From Salminus brasiliensis (lineage: Eukaryota > Chordata > Actinopteri > Characiformes > Bryconidae), in NCBI RefSeq assembly GCF_030463535.1, contig NC_132879.1, positions 46,197,594 through 46,261,593 of the forward strand: DNA of 64,000 nucleotides. The letters are read 5' to 3'. The first letter of the stretch is position 1. Each line of letters begins with the position of its first letter. The notes under the pieces were generated by a model. That model was not told the DNA's origin, ran no database searches, and saw nothing but the letters and a program-made list of their open reading frames with translations. The translations under genes were made by a program, and so were the position numbers. Shown one piece after another: positions 21,201-29,700 of the stretch.

Positions 21201-23446
21201 TGCAACAGAGCACCAAGAAACACACAGAGGTGACCAAGATAACACAACTAAATACTCAGGAAGTAAAACACCTGTGAGAGCAGAAAGACATCACAGCAGA
21301 CCATTCTGATCACACCACCTCAAACACTATAATCTAGTAGTAGCAATAGCAGTAAAGCATGGTCACTGAATAACCACGAAGGGTGCAACTGTCTTATGGG
21401 TAGGAATGTCCAGTGGATCCGGTTCGGCCCCAATTCAGGCATACTTTAATGGATCGGGCATTGGCTATTTCAATCCCAATCTAGTCTTTGAGCGCCATCT
21501 GGTGTCCCCACGGCACCATTTATGCTAGCTGGCAACAGTGCAGACGATCTCAGAAGGTAAATAAAGGAGTTCGGAGCCTGCAGTGAGGAACTATTTTACA
21601 GAGGAACATAAAAACAGAATATAATATCTGAAATAACCTGATTGAGAGACCCCTACTAATGTTGTTAAATTATTACCTTTATTAAACTGTAAGATGTATA
21701 TAGAGCACTAAATTAAGCCAGATATTTATTTTACTGGACAAATTGTCCTCGCTTAACATGCTCCTGATCCAGTGGAGTAATATAAGTAGTCCATCTTATA
21801 TTTCACCCAACGTGACTTAAAAAAACACTCAAAAAGTTCAAAGAAAATATGACTCTTAAATCTTAACAGATCATATTCTGGTTGCTGTTATTTGTTGTTC
21901 TGTCGTGCTATCCAGTGTCAACCAGTGGAGGAGGAGTTCCCTTTTTGAGTCTAGGTTCCTCTCAAGGTTTCTTCCTCTCGATCTGAGGGAGTTGTTATTG
22001 CCGCTGTTGCCCTTGACTTGCTCAAAAGAGACTCTGACCTGGATCTCTGTTAATCTGCTTCGTGACAACATTCACTGAGAAAAGTGCTAAAGAAATACAT
22101 TTGAATTGACCTGAATTGAATTGAATTGAATCTGCGGGCCCACTTTAGTTCCTTACTTTTGTAACTAATTAATAATATACATTGTCATAACTACTGTGAA
22201 ACTAAACTGTAACTTAAGACCTGTACCAGACTAGAAAGCCTGGAGTCAAAGAGTTAACTGATCACTGATTGGCTCAGAAGCTCTTCTTAGAAAGTCTTTG
22301 TTTCTAATAACTGCCTTTATGACAGCCAAGAAAATGACACTGCATGTATGCCAACTCTCTACTGTTTATCTTTTGGCAAGCATATTATCTGCTGACATTG
22401 AGATTAGAGGTCCATGGGTACTAAAATAAAAATAATAATACTAATAATAATAAAAAACACCTTTGTCCTTAATTTTAGTAACGTATATTTTGTCCCATGC
22501 CCTGCACCTGTGCATTTTTGGTAGGGATGGCCTGATATTGAAATTGTGAGCCAATGCTGATATGCTGTACATGTCTGGCCATGCGGAGACCAACGCTGAC
22601 ACAATAAATCTGGACTTGCATTAAAGAGAAATCACTTTTTACACTGGTCCATCAGCCAGTAATCTGGAGTGCAATAAAACCTGGTTACAAGCAGAGAGTG
22701 AAAGTGAAAGAACACTGCATTATGTTTTATGGGACTATTTAAGACAAGATTTCACACTCAATGATAGATGTAATACCTTCATAAAACAACTAAAAGCATG
22801 CAGCTAAATGAGCACATCTGAATTGTCCTATGGGAGGTCAATTGACTTTCCTGTGGGGGTCCATAATACCCTAGCTGTAACACTGGCATGCTGTGTGCAT
22901 GCTGTCAAGCAGTCTGTAATACTGTTGAGTGTGTGGGTATAGTGGGTATATATAGTGTGGGTGTTTGTGCACGATACCCACCGTCTTGTAATGAAGTCCT
23001 TATTGATTAGGTTTAGTATAATTATAGCATAGTCTATTCTATTCTATTTATTTATAGTAAATTATATTTGTACATTAATGCCATCCTGCTGTAGAGTGAT
23101 TACTCGAGCCACACCACCAGCATTTCAATGCATGGATGTCCTGACACGTTGTGCAAACGACATGTGCTAGTGTGTGTAGCCTACCTAGGCAGTCTGTAAT
23201 GTGTAGTCTATAGACAGCGAAGCAGTGTGCAGTGTGTGTGATGTTCAGTAGGTAGCTACCTAAGCACGCCTGGGTGGCGAGGACAGAGGCGGTCAGTGCT
23301 CCCGCTGAAGCTCCGTAGATCTTGTTGGCTCCCTGAATGAGGTAGGGTGCCTGCTCCAGCAGACAGCTCGCCACGCCGATGTGGTAAACCCCCAAAAACC
23401 CGCAACCGGCGAACGAGATGTTCCAGCCGCCTTTTAGGTCAAACAT
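14321..23446 (-). CDS. pnpla3: Patatin-like phospholipase domain-containing 3 (adiponutrin/ATGL family), complete
   Basis: Nine minus-strand exons join to 1416 nt, 471 residues plus stop: 23260-23446, 20967-21199, 19719-19784, 17991-18200, 16376-16436, 15740-15940, 15358-15490, 14721-14825 and 14321-14540. The patatin domain (about residues 10-180) shows the oxyanion loop GCGFLG (14-19), nucleophile motif GASAG with Ser47, and DGG with Asp166, at the same positions as in human ATGL. The C-terminal half keeps the [20 protein letters not shown] block. Family members hydrolyse triacylglycerol and retinyl esters on lipid droplets; human PNPLA3 is 481 residues, ATGL 504. The N-terminal part resembles ATGL more than human PNPLA3, so pnpla3 is chosen because the gene neighbours sult4a1, as in human 22q13. 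The start at 23446 fits the family; an in-frame Met at 23581 would add 45 residues. It could be named pnpla2-like by sequence alone. Confidence 0.93.
14721..14825 (-). CDS. pnpla3: pnpla3 coding exon 8
   Basis: The acceptor TTTGCAG precedes 14825 and the donor GTAGGA follows 14721. It encodes [20 protein letters not shown] through KNSPKLG. ATGL reads [20 protein letters not shown], then KRKLGR. Confidence 0.9.
14826..15357. other. pnpla3 intron 7
   Basis: Mostly occupied by a reverse Tc1-like transposase relic (14960-15320). Confidence 0.65.
14960..15320 (-). mobile_element. Tc1-like transposase relic
   Basis: The minus strand carries [19 protein letters not shown], the conserved SPDLNPIE block that includes the last acidic residue of the Tc1 DDE triad. 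The surrounding frame is broken, so it is inactive. Confidence 0.75.
15358..15490 (-). CDS. pnpla3: pnpla3 coding exon 7
   Basis: The acceptor is a (TG)n tract ending GTGTAG before 15490, and the donor GTATGC follows 15358. It encodes [18 protein letters not shown], then [23 protein letters not shown] has LPVRLATAMMVPYTLPLES here. Confidence 0.94.
15740..15940 (-). CDS. pnpla3: pnpla3 coding exon 6
   Basis: The acceptor CCCTTAG precedes 15940 and the donor GTAGGA follows 15740. It is open for 66 codons, starting [14 protein letters not shown] and including the basic stretch [12 protein letters not shown]. This is the variable linker of the family, so support is frame, splice sites and position. 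Confidence 0.85.
15941..16375. other. pnpla3 intron 5
   Basis: AT-rich intron; nothing recognised. Confidence 0.55.
16376..16436 (-). CDS. pnpla3: pnpla3 coding exon 5
   Basis: 61-nt exon encoding [20 protein letters not shown], against ATGL LREMCKQGYRDGLRFLQRN. The acceptor GTGACAG has a weak pyrimidine tract; the donor is GTGAGT. Confidence 0.9.
16676..16742. repeat. (TA)n(CA)n compound microsatellite
   Basis: About 27 TA units followed by about six CA units. Confidence 0.95.
16990..17610 (-). mobile_element. Tc1-like element relic
   Basis: On the minus strand 17043-17288 reads [18 protein letters not shown] and [17 protein letters not shown], both conserved Tc1 transposase blocks, with an internal deletion between them. 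The right part, with GGTGTACAGGTGTTCCTGAT, matches the end of a very common teleost Tc1-type repeat. Confidence 0.8.
17991..18200 (-). CDS. pnpla3: pnpla3 coding exon 4 (catalytic Asp)
   Basis: The acceptor CTGCAG precedes 18200 and the donor GTAAGA follows 17991. It encodes [53 protein letters not shown] and ends FPPDPR. The DGG motif supplies Asp166 of the patatin dyad. A roughly 100-nt CT tract (plus-strand GA) directly precedes the acceptor. Confidence 0.97.
18207..18313. repeat. (GA)n microsatellite next to the pnpla3 exon 4 acceptor
   Basis: Impure GA tract of about 100 nt, with a pure core at about 18238-18290. On the gene's strand it is a CT tract ending about 6 nt before the acceptor. 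Confidence 0.95.
18619..18699 (+). mobile_element. Small TTAACCC-ended MITE-like element, copy 2
   Basis: Bounded by TTAACCC and GGGGTTAA inverted ends. The interior shares CCAGCAGGCCGAAAG and TTACCAAAGAATA with the reverse complement of 3389-3520. Confidence 0.55.
19719..19784 (-). CDS. pnpla3: pnpla3 coding exon 3
   Basis: 66-nt exon with acceptor CCCTAG and donor GTAAGT. It encodes [19 protein letters not shown] then RGV (residues 141-162), against human PNPLA3 ALVCSCFIPFYSGLIPPSF. Residue 148 is Ile, the position of the human I148M variant. Confidence 0.96.
19785..20966. other. pnpla3 intron 2
   Basis: Contains a Tc1-like transposase C-terminal relic (20440-20700); otherwise nothing recognised. 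Confidence 0.6.
20440..20700 (+). mobile_element. Tc1-like transposase C-terminal relic
   Basis: The plus strand reads [17 protein letters not shown], then [16 protein letters not shown], decayed forms of the Tc1 SPDLNPIENLW...LKKA and C-terminal blocks. Frame breaks follow. Confidence 0.6.
20967..21199 (-). CDS. pnpla3: pnpla3 coding exon 2
   Basis: The acceptor TTGCAG precedes 21199 and the donor GTGAGG follows 20967. It encodes [56 protein letters not shown] and [12 protein letters not shown] reads EVSKEARKRFLGPLHPSFN and [20 protein letters not shown]. Confidence 0.97.
21200..23259. other. pnpla3 intron 1
   Basis: Contains an interspersed repeat at 21862-22135 and an (AAT)-rich run near 22430-22455. 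No exon is recognised. Confidence 0.6.
21862..22135 (+). repeat. Teleost interspersed repeat ending in (TTGAA)n
   Basis: Carries GTCTAGGTTCCTCTCAAGG and the tail AATTGAATTGAATTG. It shares its design with 35836-35897 and (reverse) 56731-56998, which keep the AAGCGCTATACAAATAAA part. Confidence 0.6.
23260..23446 (-). CDS. pnpla3: pnpla3 coding exon 1 (catalytic Ser)
   Basis: ATG at 23446-23444 in a favourable context (G at -3). It encodes [34 protein letters not shown] and [17 protein letters not shown]. Ser47 is the nucleophile. The donor GTAGCT follows 23260. The frame stays open upstream to a Met at 23581. Confidence 0.97.
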
Positions 23447-23720
23447 CGCCCACAGAAAGGCAGAGAGGATCTGGGAGACGAAGCAGGTTAGTGGAGCTTC
23501 TGGATAATGATGTCTGACCCTGGAGTCAGGTCGTGTTGAAGCCGGTTCAGCTGACCACTCACAAGCTCGCCGGCTGGACAAAAAAAAAGGCGCTCAGCTG
23601 TGTTTTTCTTCCTGCTGCTCATCGCGGCTGAGACCAGGCAGCCAATAGGAAACGTGGAGCAGCGGTCTCCTCTTCCACAAACCACGCCCCCTCTGAAAGA
23701 CACAGCTCAACCCTCGCCCG
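23447..23720 (-). promoter_or_regulatory. pnpla3 promoter / 5' UTR region
   Basis: GC- and CpG-richer sequence upstream of the pnpla3 start, free of recognised repeats. It includes a CCAAT on the minus-coding side (CCAATAGG at about 23643 on plus). Assigned by position. Confidence 0.5.
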
Positions 23721-23999
23721 TCGCGTGCAAAGCTTATCTGACCACTGACGTGCACAAATACTTCTGCTCAAATATTTCAGATACAACTGCCTCATCTGAC
23801 ATGATTACAGCAGACTGCTGAAGAGATGGAGGAAGCCTCTACATTCCCACTCCCAAACCAGAATTCCAGAATTATTCATTAATTAATTATGTATTTGTTT
23901 GTTTGTTTGGTCTATTTGCACTATAACTCAGTTTTTTTAATCTGTATAATTATATATTATTTATTCTGTAATAAAAAAAAAATAGTATAATACATAATA

Positions 24000-24985
24000 T
24001 ACAGTCTCATCCAAAAGTTTGGGCACCCTAGGCCACCCATATAGGCATTGTACCTAATCAATATTTTACACATTACATACAGTAAGTCAGAATGCACGTA
24101 GATTGTCCAAACCTCTGCACAGCCCACACTGATGAGCAAAGGCTCTTTTTTTTTTAACTTTTGGACAAAGTTTCAGACCTTGATTAGCAAACCAAGCCTG
24201 AGGCATGTCCTCAAATATAATGGGAACTGTCAGCTGAATCAAATTGCCAAGCTTTGTAAAATCTCTGACTCTTCGAGCCTTGGGCTAACCAATCACTAAA
24301 TCAATCACTGGCTTCTCTGACCAAAAAACTAAAGTAATCAGTGCCCATGAGAAAGAGGAAGGCTAAAATAAGATAGCCAAGTGTTTTTTAGCGTGTGGGT
24401 TATACAGTCAGAATGTTAGTGAGAAATGGCAGGTCAGGGGAACAGTGGGGAACAGTCAGGATGAAATCTGGAAGACCGTGAAAGAACAGAGAGAACTGCT
24501 CATATGCTGGCAGGAACGGCTGATCAGAACCTCTGACATGACTGACATGAACCTGCAATGAAAACCTTACCTGCAATGCAGACAAGTCAGATTCATTTAG
24601 GAAGCAAATGCTGTGAACTGGTAAGATCAAAACAGCACTTTCTGACCATGTGAAGCATGGGGGTGGAGCGATCATGCTTTGTGGTTATGTTGAGGACAGT
24701 GGCATTGGCAATATTGCATGGGTGGTGGGAAAAATGGATTTTACAAAATACCAGCAAATACTGGATGCAAATGTTGACCCATCTGTGAGGCTGAATCAAA
24801 AAAGAGGATGGCTTCTACAACAGGATATTAATCCCATAAACACCTCAGAACCACCATGGACTACCTGCAGAGACTGATCCTGTAGAAACTGAAGTTTTTA
24901 GAACGACCTTAAACAAGCTGTGGAGCAAGACGACGAATCTCTCAGAAATAGAGGTCTTCTGCAATAAACAGTAAAGACTTTTAGC
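24000..24985 (+). mobile_element. Tc1-like transposon relic
   Basis: The left end reads TACAGTCTCATCCAAAAG, then TTTGGGCACCC, as in fish Tc1 TIRs. A later frame (24650-24877) reads KHGGGAIMLCGYVEDSG and MDFTKYQQILDANVD, conserved Tc1 transposase blocks. Frames are broken and no matching right TIR was found. Confidence 0.8.
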
Positions 24986-25094
24986 TGATGATTTTATTCT
25001 TTTTTATTTTTGATGTAATAATAGACAGAGAAACTTTCCATTAGGCTCACCAAAACACACTAGACAGCTAACAGATAAGTTAGTTAGCTACATA

Positions 25095-25283
25095 CAGGGG
25101 TGTCCAATTTTAGCGGCAAAGAGCCGGTGTGGCTGCAGGTTTTTACTCGAAACAATCCAGCACACCTGATTCCACTTGTTTAATCAATTAATCAGACTTC
25201 AAACAACTGATCACTTGTGCTTCTGCTTGGCCGGAATAAAAACCTGCAGCCACACCGGCCCTTTGCTGATAAGATTGGACACC
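25095..25283. mobile_element. MITE with long inverted ends
   Basis: About 189 bp. The left arm GCCGGTGTGGCTGCAGGTTT and the right arm AAACCTGCAGCCACACCGGC are exact inverted complements, with outer GGTGTCCAAT / ATTGGACACC. It can fold into a hairpin and is a type common in teleosts. Confidence 0.85.
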
Positions 25284-26103
25284 AATCTTGTAAAGTATAA
25301 TTAGCAATATTTTTGGTGTGAGACGAGTGAGGGTTTTATTATGCTGCCTATAAGATTGCTAGGGAGGAAGGTACAAGGTGCAAGAAATGATAGGCAGGCA
25401 GAGGTGTTCTTCAGACCTGTGCGATGAAGCCATCAATTTGAGACTGAGAGAAAGAGAGAGAGAGAGAGAGAGAGACTGAGCAGAAAACATCCTGACAAAC
25501 AAAAAGTAACAAAAAATAATAATGACTGAATAATACTCTGTGTTTGGCTAAGAGTAGGAATTTGAGATATGCCTAAAATAGGCCGAAACACAACACAAAG
25601 ATGTTTAGGGTCTTTCACACAGACTTACAACCTGATTTGGATGAAAGTGATTTATCTGCTGATGTCTCTGAATTACCCACTCACTTCTGATCAGGCAGTT
25701 TCATATTTTTTCCATATTTGAGTGCAGTACCTTGTGTTGCAGTATAATGAAAAAGCAATCCACTGGTTAGTCTGCATGATATCAGTCTTTTCAGAAAGAT
25801 GTGCCTGGCCTGTCCACAAGAAAACACCCAAAGTCCTCAAAAATCTCCATCCTGGAACCCTAGGCTGCCATGTAAGGGACAATATTGTTAACCACTATGC
25901 TTCACCAACGTTAATGAACACCAAAAACTATTACTACTTCCCCACTATCCATGTGTTTCTCGGTGTACAGCACATTCGTAACCATTTTAACTGTAATGTA
26001 AGGAATTAAACCCTGGTTACTGTCCAAAAGTCTGTGATTATATGATTGCATATTATTTTACATTTTGATAATTATTTAGCATTGATATTAGTATTCCTAT
26101 TCC

Positions 26104-26141
<38 letters not shown>

Positions 26142-26280
26142 CCCTTTAACTGCCTCAGCTGCCATTCTTGACATTAATACATCCGAACAATTAAATTATG
26201 CAAAATTTTAGAAAAAATGGTGGACTTCCCCTTTAACTGCCCCCCCCATATATTCTTTAACGCTAAACAGTAAACAGCTA

Positions 26281-26562
26281 CCAGCTAAAGTCTGGTGCAC
26301 CCGCGTTACCTAACCGTGCAGAAACTGGGGACGAGGATCCGCCCGCTGCTGCTGCTGCTGCTGCTGCTGCTGATGCTGGTGGAAGCCCCACTGATTACAT
26401 CACCACGGGCCAACGCGATTGGCTGAAGGTCCAGGCGCTTTGCAAAGCAGCACGTCTGCGCCAACGCGTCGAGACTAGCTGATATTAATGCCTCTTTTTC
26501 TACAAACGAAGTAAAAACAAAAAGGCTCAAACTTTTGGTCTACGGTCCCAGTGGCTCTGAAG
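26281..26562 (+). promoter_or_regulatory. sult4a1 promoter / 5' UTR region with (GCT)9
   Basis: CpG-richer sequence immediately upstream of the sult4a1 ATG, carrying an uninterrupted (GCT)9 at 26345-26372, 190 bp before the ATG. It also has CACGCGTT and GCCAACGCG motifs. The transcription start is not visible, so the triplet repeat may be in promoter or 5' UTR. Confidence 0.5.
26345..26372. repeat. (GCT)9 trinucleotide repeat
   Basis: Nine pure GCT/CTG units upstream of the sult4a1 start codon. Confidence 0.97.
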
Positions 26563-26731
26563 ATGGCAGAAAGCGAGGTGGACACACCGAGCACGCCGAT
26601 AGAGTACGAGAGCAAATACTTCGAGCATCATGGAGTTCGCCTCCCTCCTTTCTGCAGAGGGAAGATGGACGAGATCGCCAACTTCTCCCTTCGAAGTAGC
26701 GACATATGGATCGTTACCTACCCCAAATCAG
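26563..26731 (+). CDS. sult4a1: sult4a1 coding exon 1
   Basis: Encodes MAESEVDTPSTPIEYESKYF, HHGVRLPPFCRGKMDEIANF and VTYPKS plus the first base of Gly57. The donor is GTAAAG. It matches human MAESEAETPSTPGEFESKYF. Confidence 0.98.
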
Positions 26732-29700
26732 GTAAAGACTCGGGGCTGTTTCTTCTGATAACGCACTGATAATCACATCGACGTCAGTCTTGTTTTTTTT
26801 TTTTTTTGCTGCGGATGATTGCTGTGTAGGCTCGTGCTGCAAAAATGCAATGTTTTCCCTCTTACCATAATATAACGACCCATCAGCCCCATCACTGATC
26901 GCAGAACAGCAACAGCAACAACCTGAGCTGAAGAAGCGTTTCAGATTATTATGAGCATCCCTGTGAAGGTGGCAGGTGTCTGCTGAAGCCTGTTTCTGAC
27001 GCAGTAGCCTCCATCTACCTACATGCACAGGACCGATCAGATTAGCCTGACTGTTTTGTGGTAAAGGGTGTTGTAGAATTAGACTCGTTAGAAATGGCTC
27101 TCTGTTGAGAAACCGACGGCAGTCAGTGCATTAGCTGGGCTGTTTGGGTCTTCTTGGATCTGGGCCTGCGTACAGCCTCATCTGTGGCAGCTAACTTTGG
27201 CAGACTTTGTTTTTTAAAAGCTGTAGTTCAAAATTAAGTGTTTTTTTTTCTTCTTCTTCCAGCAGTCAGGCTTAGACACTGAGATCAGACAGGAGCTCAT
27301 ATGTGAATGACTGTGTAAAATGACAGCTAGAATATAGTGTACTTGATGGAGAGCCTGATGAGGGCCTGCTGCAGCGAGGCTGTGTTGACAATCGGCGAAA
27401 TCAGGCGGGTTTTCCTTTCCCACGCGTTTTCCGACAAGCCCCGCCCTCTGCGCTAGCAGTTCATAATAGCGCCAGAGATCAGAGACTTTGGATATAAGAA
27501 AAATTGACATTTTCATTTTTTGACATTTTAAACACTTATCGTCTGTTATTATGTATTGATAATGGTTATCAATAAATGATAATGTCATAATGCTAATTCA
27601 GTTACTAATACCACATGTAAACGTTCAGAACTTCCCCATATAGCTTGTATTACCCCTGATGGTGCTATAATTACTACATAGTAGCCAACTGGGGTAATAT
27701 TAAATCATTTTTAATTAAATATTAATTTATTATATTCTGCACAGATGGTTTGTAACACTAGTAGTTTTTTCATGTAGGCCTAGGATTGATTACATTTTAA
27801 AATAATAATAAAAAAAGACTTCAAGCATGTTTATGATCATGTGTGCTCACTGGAACTTGAATGAGCGGACCTGTTTCACTTTACCACATAGTGACAATAG
27901 ACCACTGATGTTGGGTCATCATTGCGTATTCTGTATTCTCTAAATTCTGAGTTGGTACATGCAAGCTAGCACTGCTGTTCATTGAACTGACATCATAAGG
28001 CTGGCGCTCTCAACAAAATATCCCAAACAAACAAGCAATCTTTGTCTAATGAAGTTCATTAAGTTTCTTTGGCGAATAAAAGTACATAAGCAGTAGCTGG
28101 TCAGCACGTTTGAAAACATTACAGGGTCATTACAGGGTTGATAACGAGCATACAGAGGCAAGGCTTGGTGATACAGGGGCTAGGATGAAAGCAACCAATC
28201 ACAGGCTTTTCTGCTTCAGGCATCACCATGGTGACCAGTGGGAGTATTAGCACTGAGAAGGCCACCACCCACTGTTACGTAATAGCGGGAAAAACCCTCT
28301 CTATTTCTTCGTTAATTAAAGTGAAGTTACAGGCACAGCAAATTATCTACATATTTTTTTTTACATTTAGAAGATCACAGGAATGGAACAATTTTGTTAT
28401 CCTCAGGTCATGACAGCAGCAGTGTCTCAATATAGCATTCATTTCTGTCATATAGCAATCCGTCTTAGTCCCAGAGTTCCTAATTTGAGCTTGACACATA
28501 CTGGAGAATGATGCTCGACTTCAGAGGTCTGTCGTTGATTTGGACATGGCTGATGATGAACAATGAGTCCCTAATCACGCTGACCTCTGAAGGACTTGCA
28601 CCCCCTTGTTTACAAACAGCACCAACAAAATGGCGTCCTTTACTATGTCCTGTTCCATTACAGAGTATAGGTGCAAATTCATACAGTAAAGGCCTGACGC
28701 AGCTGAAAAGGTGCGATGTGATTTACAGGCCTACCAGAAACTGCAGATACATTAACGCATGCTCTCAGCACTTCTTCCACCGCCTGCACATTTAATATGA
28801 GTGTTACAGAGGAAGGAAAGCAGCCTGACTCCCCTGGGCCTCTTCTCTACACCGTCTCAATCCAACCACAATCTGAGTGAATAGACACAGTCTGGGATTA
28901 AAAAAGGAACCCGGAAGAGTCAGAGACAATAACAGACGTGGAAGGACAGGAACAGCAGGGCTGTGAGGGCAAAGAGAGAGCAAATCAAGTCTCTGCAGAC
29001 ACCAGTTTAGCATATACTGTATCTTTGTGTTCATGGTCTTGGGTAAATCAGCCTTTTGGTCTCAATACCGCCTTTTTTCTCTTGCTATCCCATGTCACTG
29101 GTCCTATTGAGCATCATATGATTCAACATTCCTGTTTGCTTGTAATCTTCCATCTGAATGTAAAGACTTTTGCCAGCTTCTAAAACGTCTTTACATATTT
29201 AAATTGATCACCTTACACCCGCAGGCAAGTAAAGATTATTGAAGGCAATAATATCATGTTTCTTCTCCCCCTCTCACCTCCCGACATACCACTACACTCA
29301 CTACACTACAATAATGCTCCTTAATACAGTTTTTACACAGAAATTTGTCAAAAATGTGTCACTCTTAGTTTCAAATGCAGCAAAATCTATGGTTGATGTA
29401 GGGTGATATTTTAAGCAAAAGACAAATTTACACAATTTTACCCTTGTGTAAATGTAGACAGTCAGTCGAGACATGTTTTTTAATGGCCGATGCAGATATT
29501 TAGACGACAAAAGTGGCCGATGGCCGATATGTAAAGTCGATATTACCATTTTTCTTTTGACAAATAAAAAAAAAAACAATAATGAAACTATTAATTAGTG
29601 TTTCAGAGCACTTAAAATACACAAGCAGATAGCAATCTTTTTCTACCCTGTTTTAGCCCGTGCTCACCAATTCACTGTAGATATTGCACTTGGCCTTTTT

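Larger units (their letters stand above)
23721..26280. other. pnpla3-sult4a1 intergenic region
   Basis: Head-to-head spacer. It holds a Tc1-like relic (24000-24985), a palindromic-ended MITE (25095-25283), a GA run (25445-25475) and an (ATT)n run (26105-26140). No gene is recognised. Confidence 0.6.

Noticed and set aside
23447..23581. 45-residue N-terminal extension of pnpla3 from an upstream in-frame ATG
   Set aside because: No family member I know has it, and numbering from 23446 puts Ser47, Ile148 and Asp166 on the family positions.
23447..26562. Single bidirectional promoter for pnpla3 and sult4a1
   Set aside because: The starts are 3.1 kb apart with a Tc1 relic and a MITE between them; two separate GC-richer promoters fit better.
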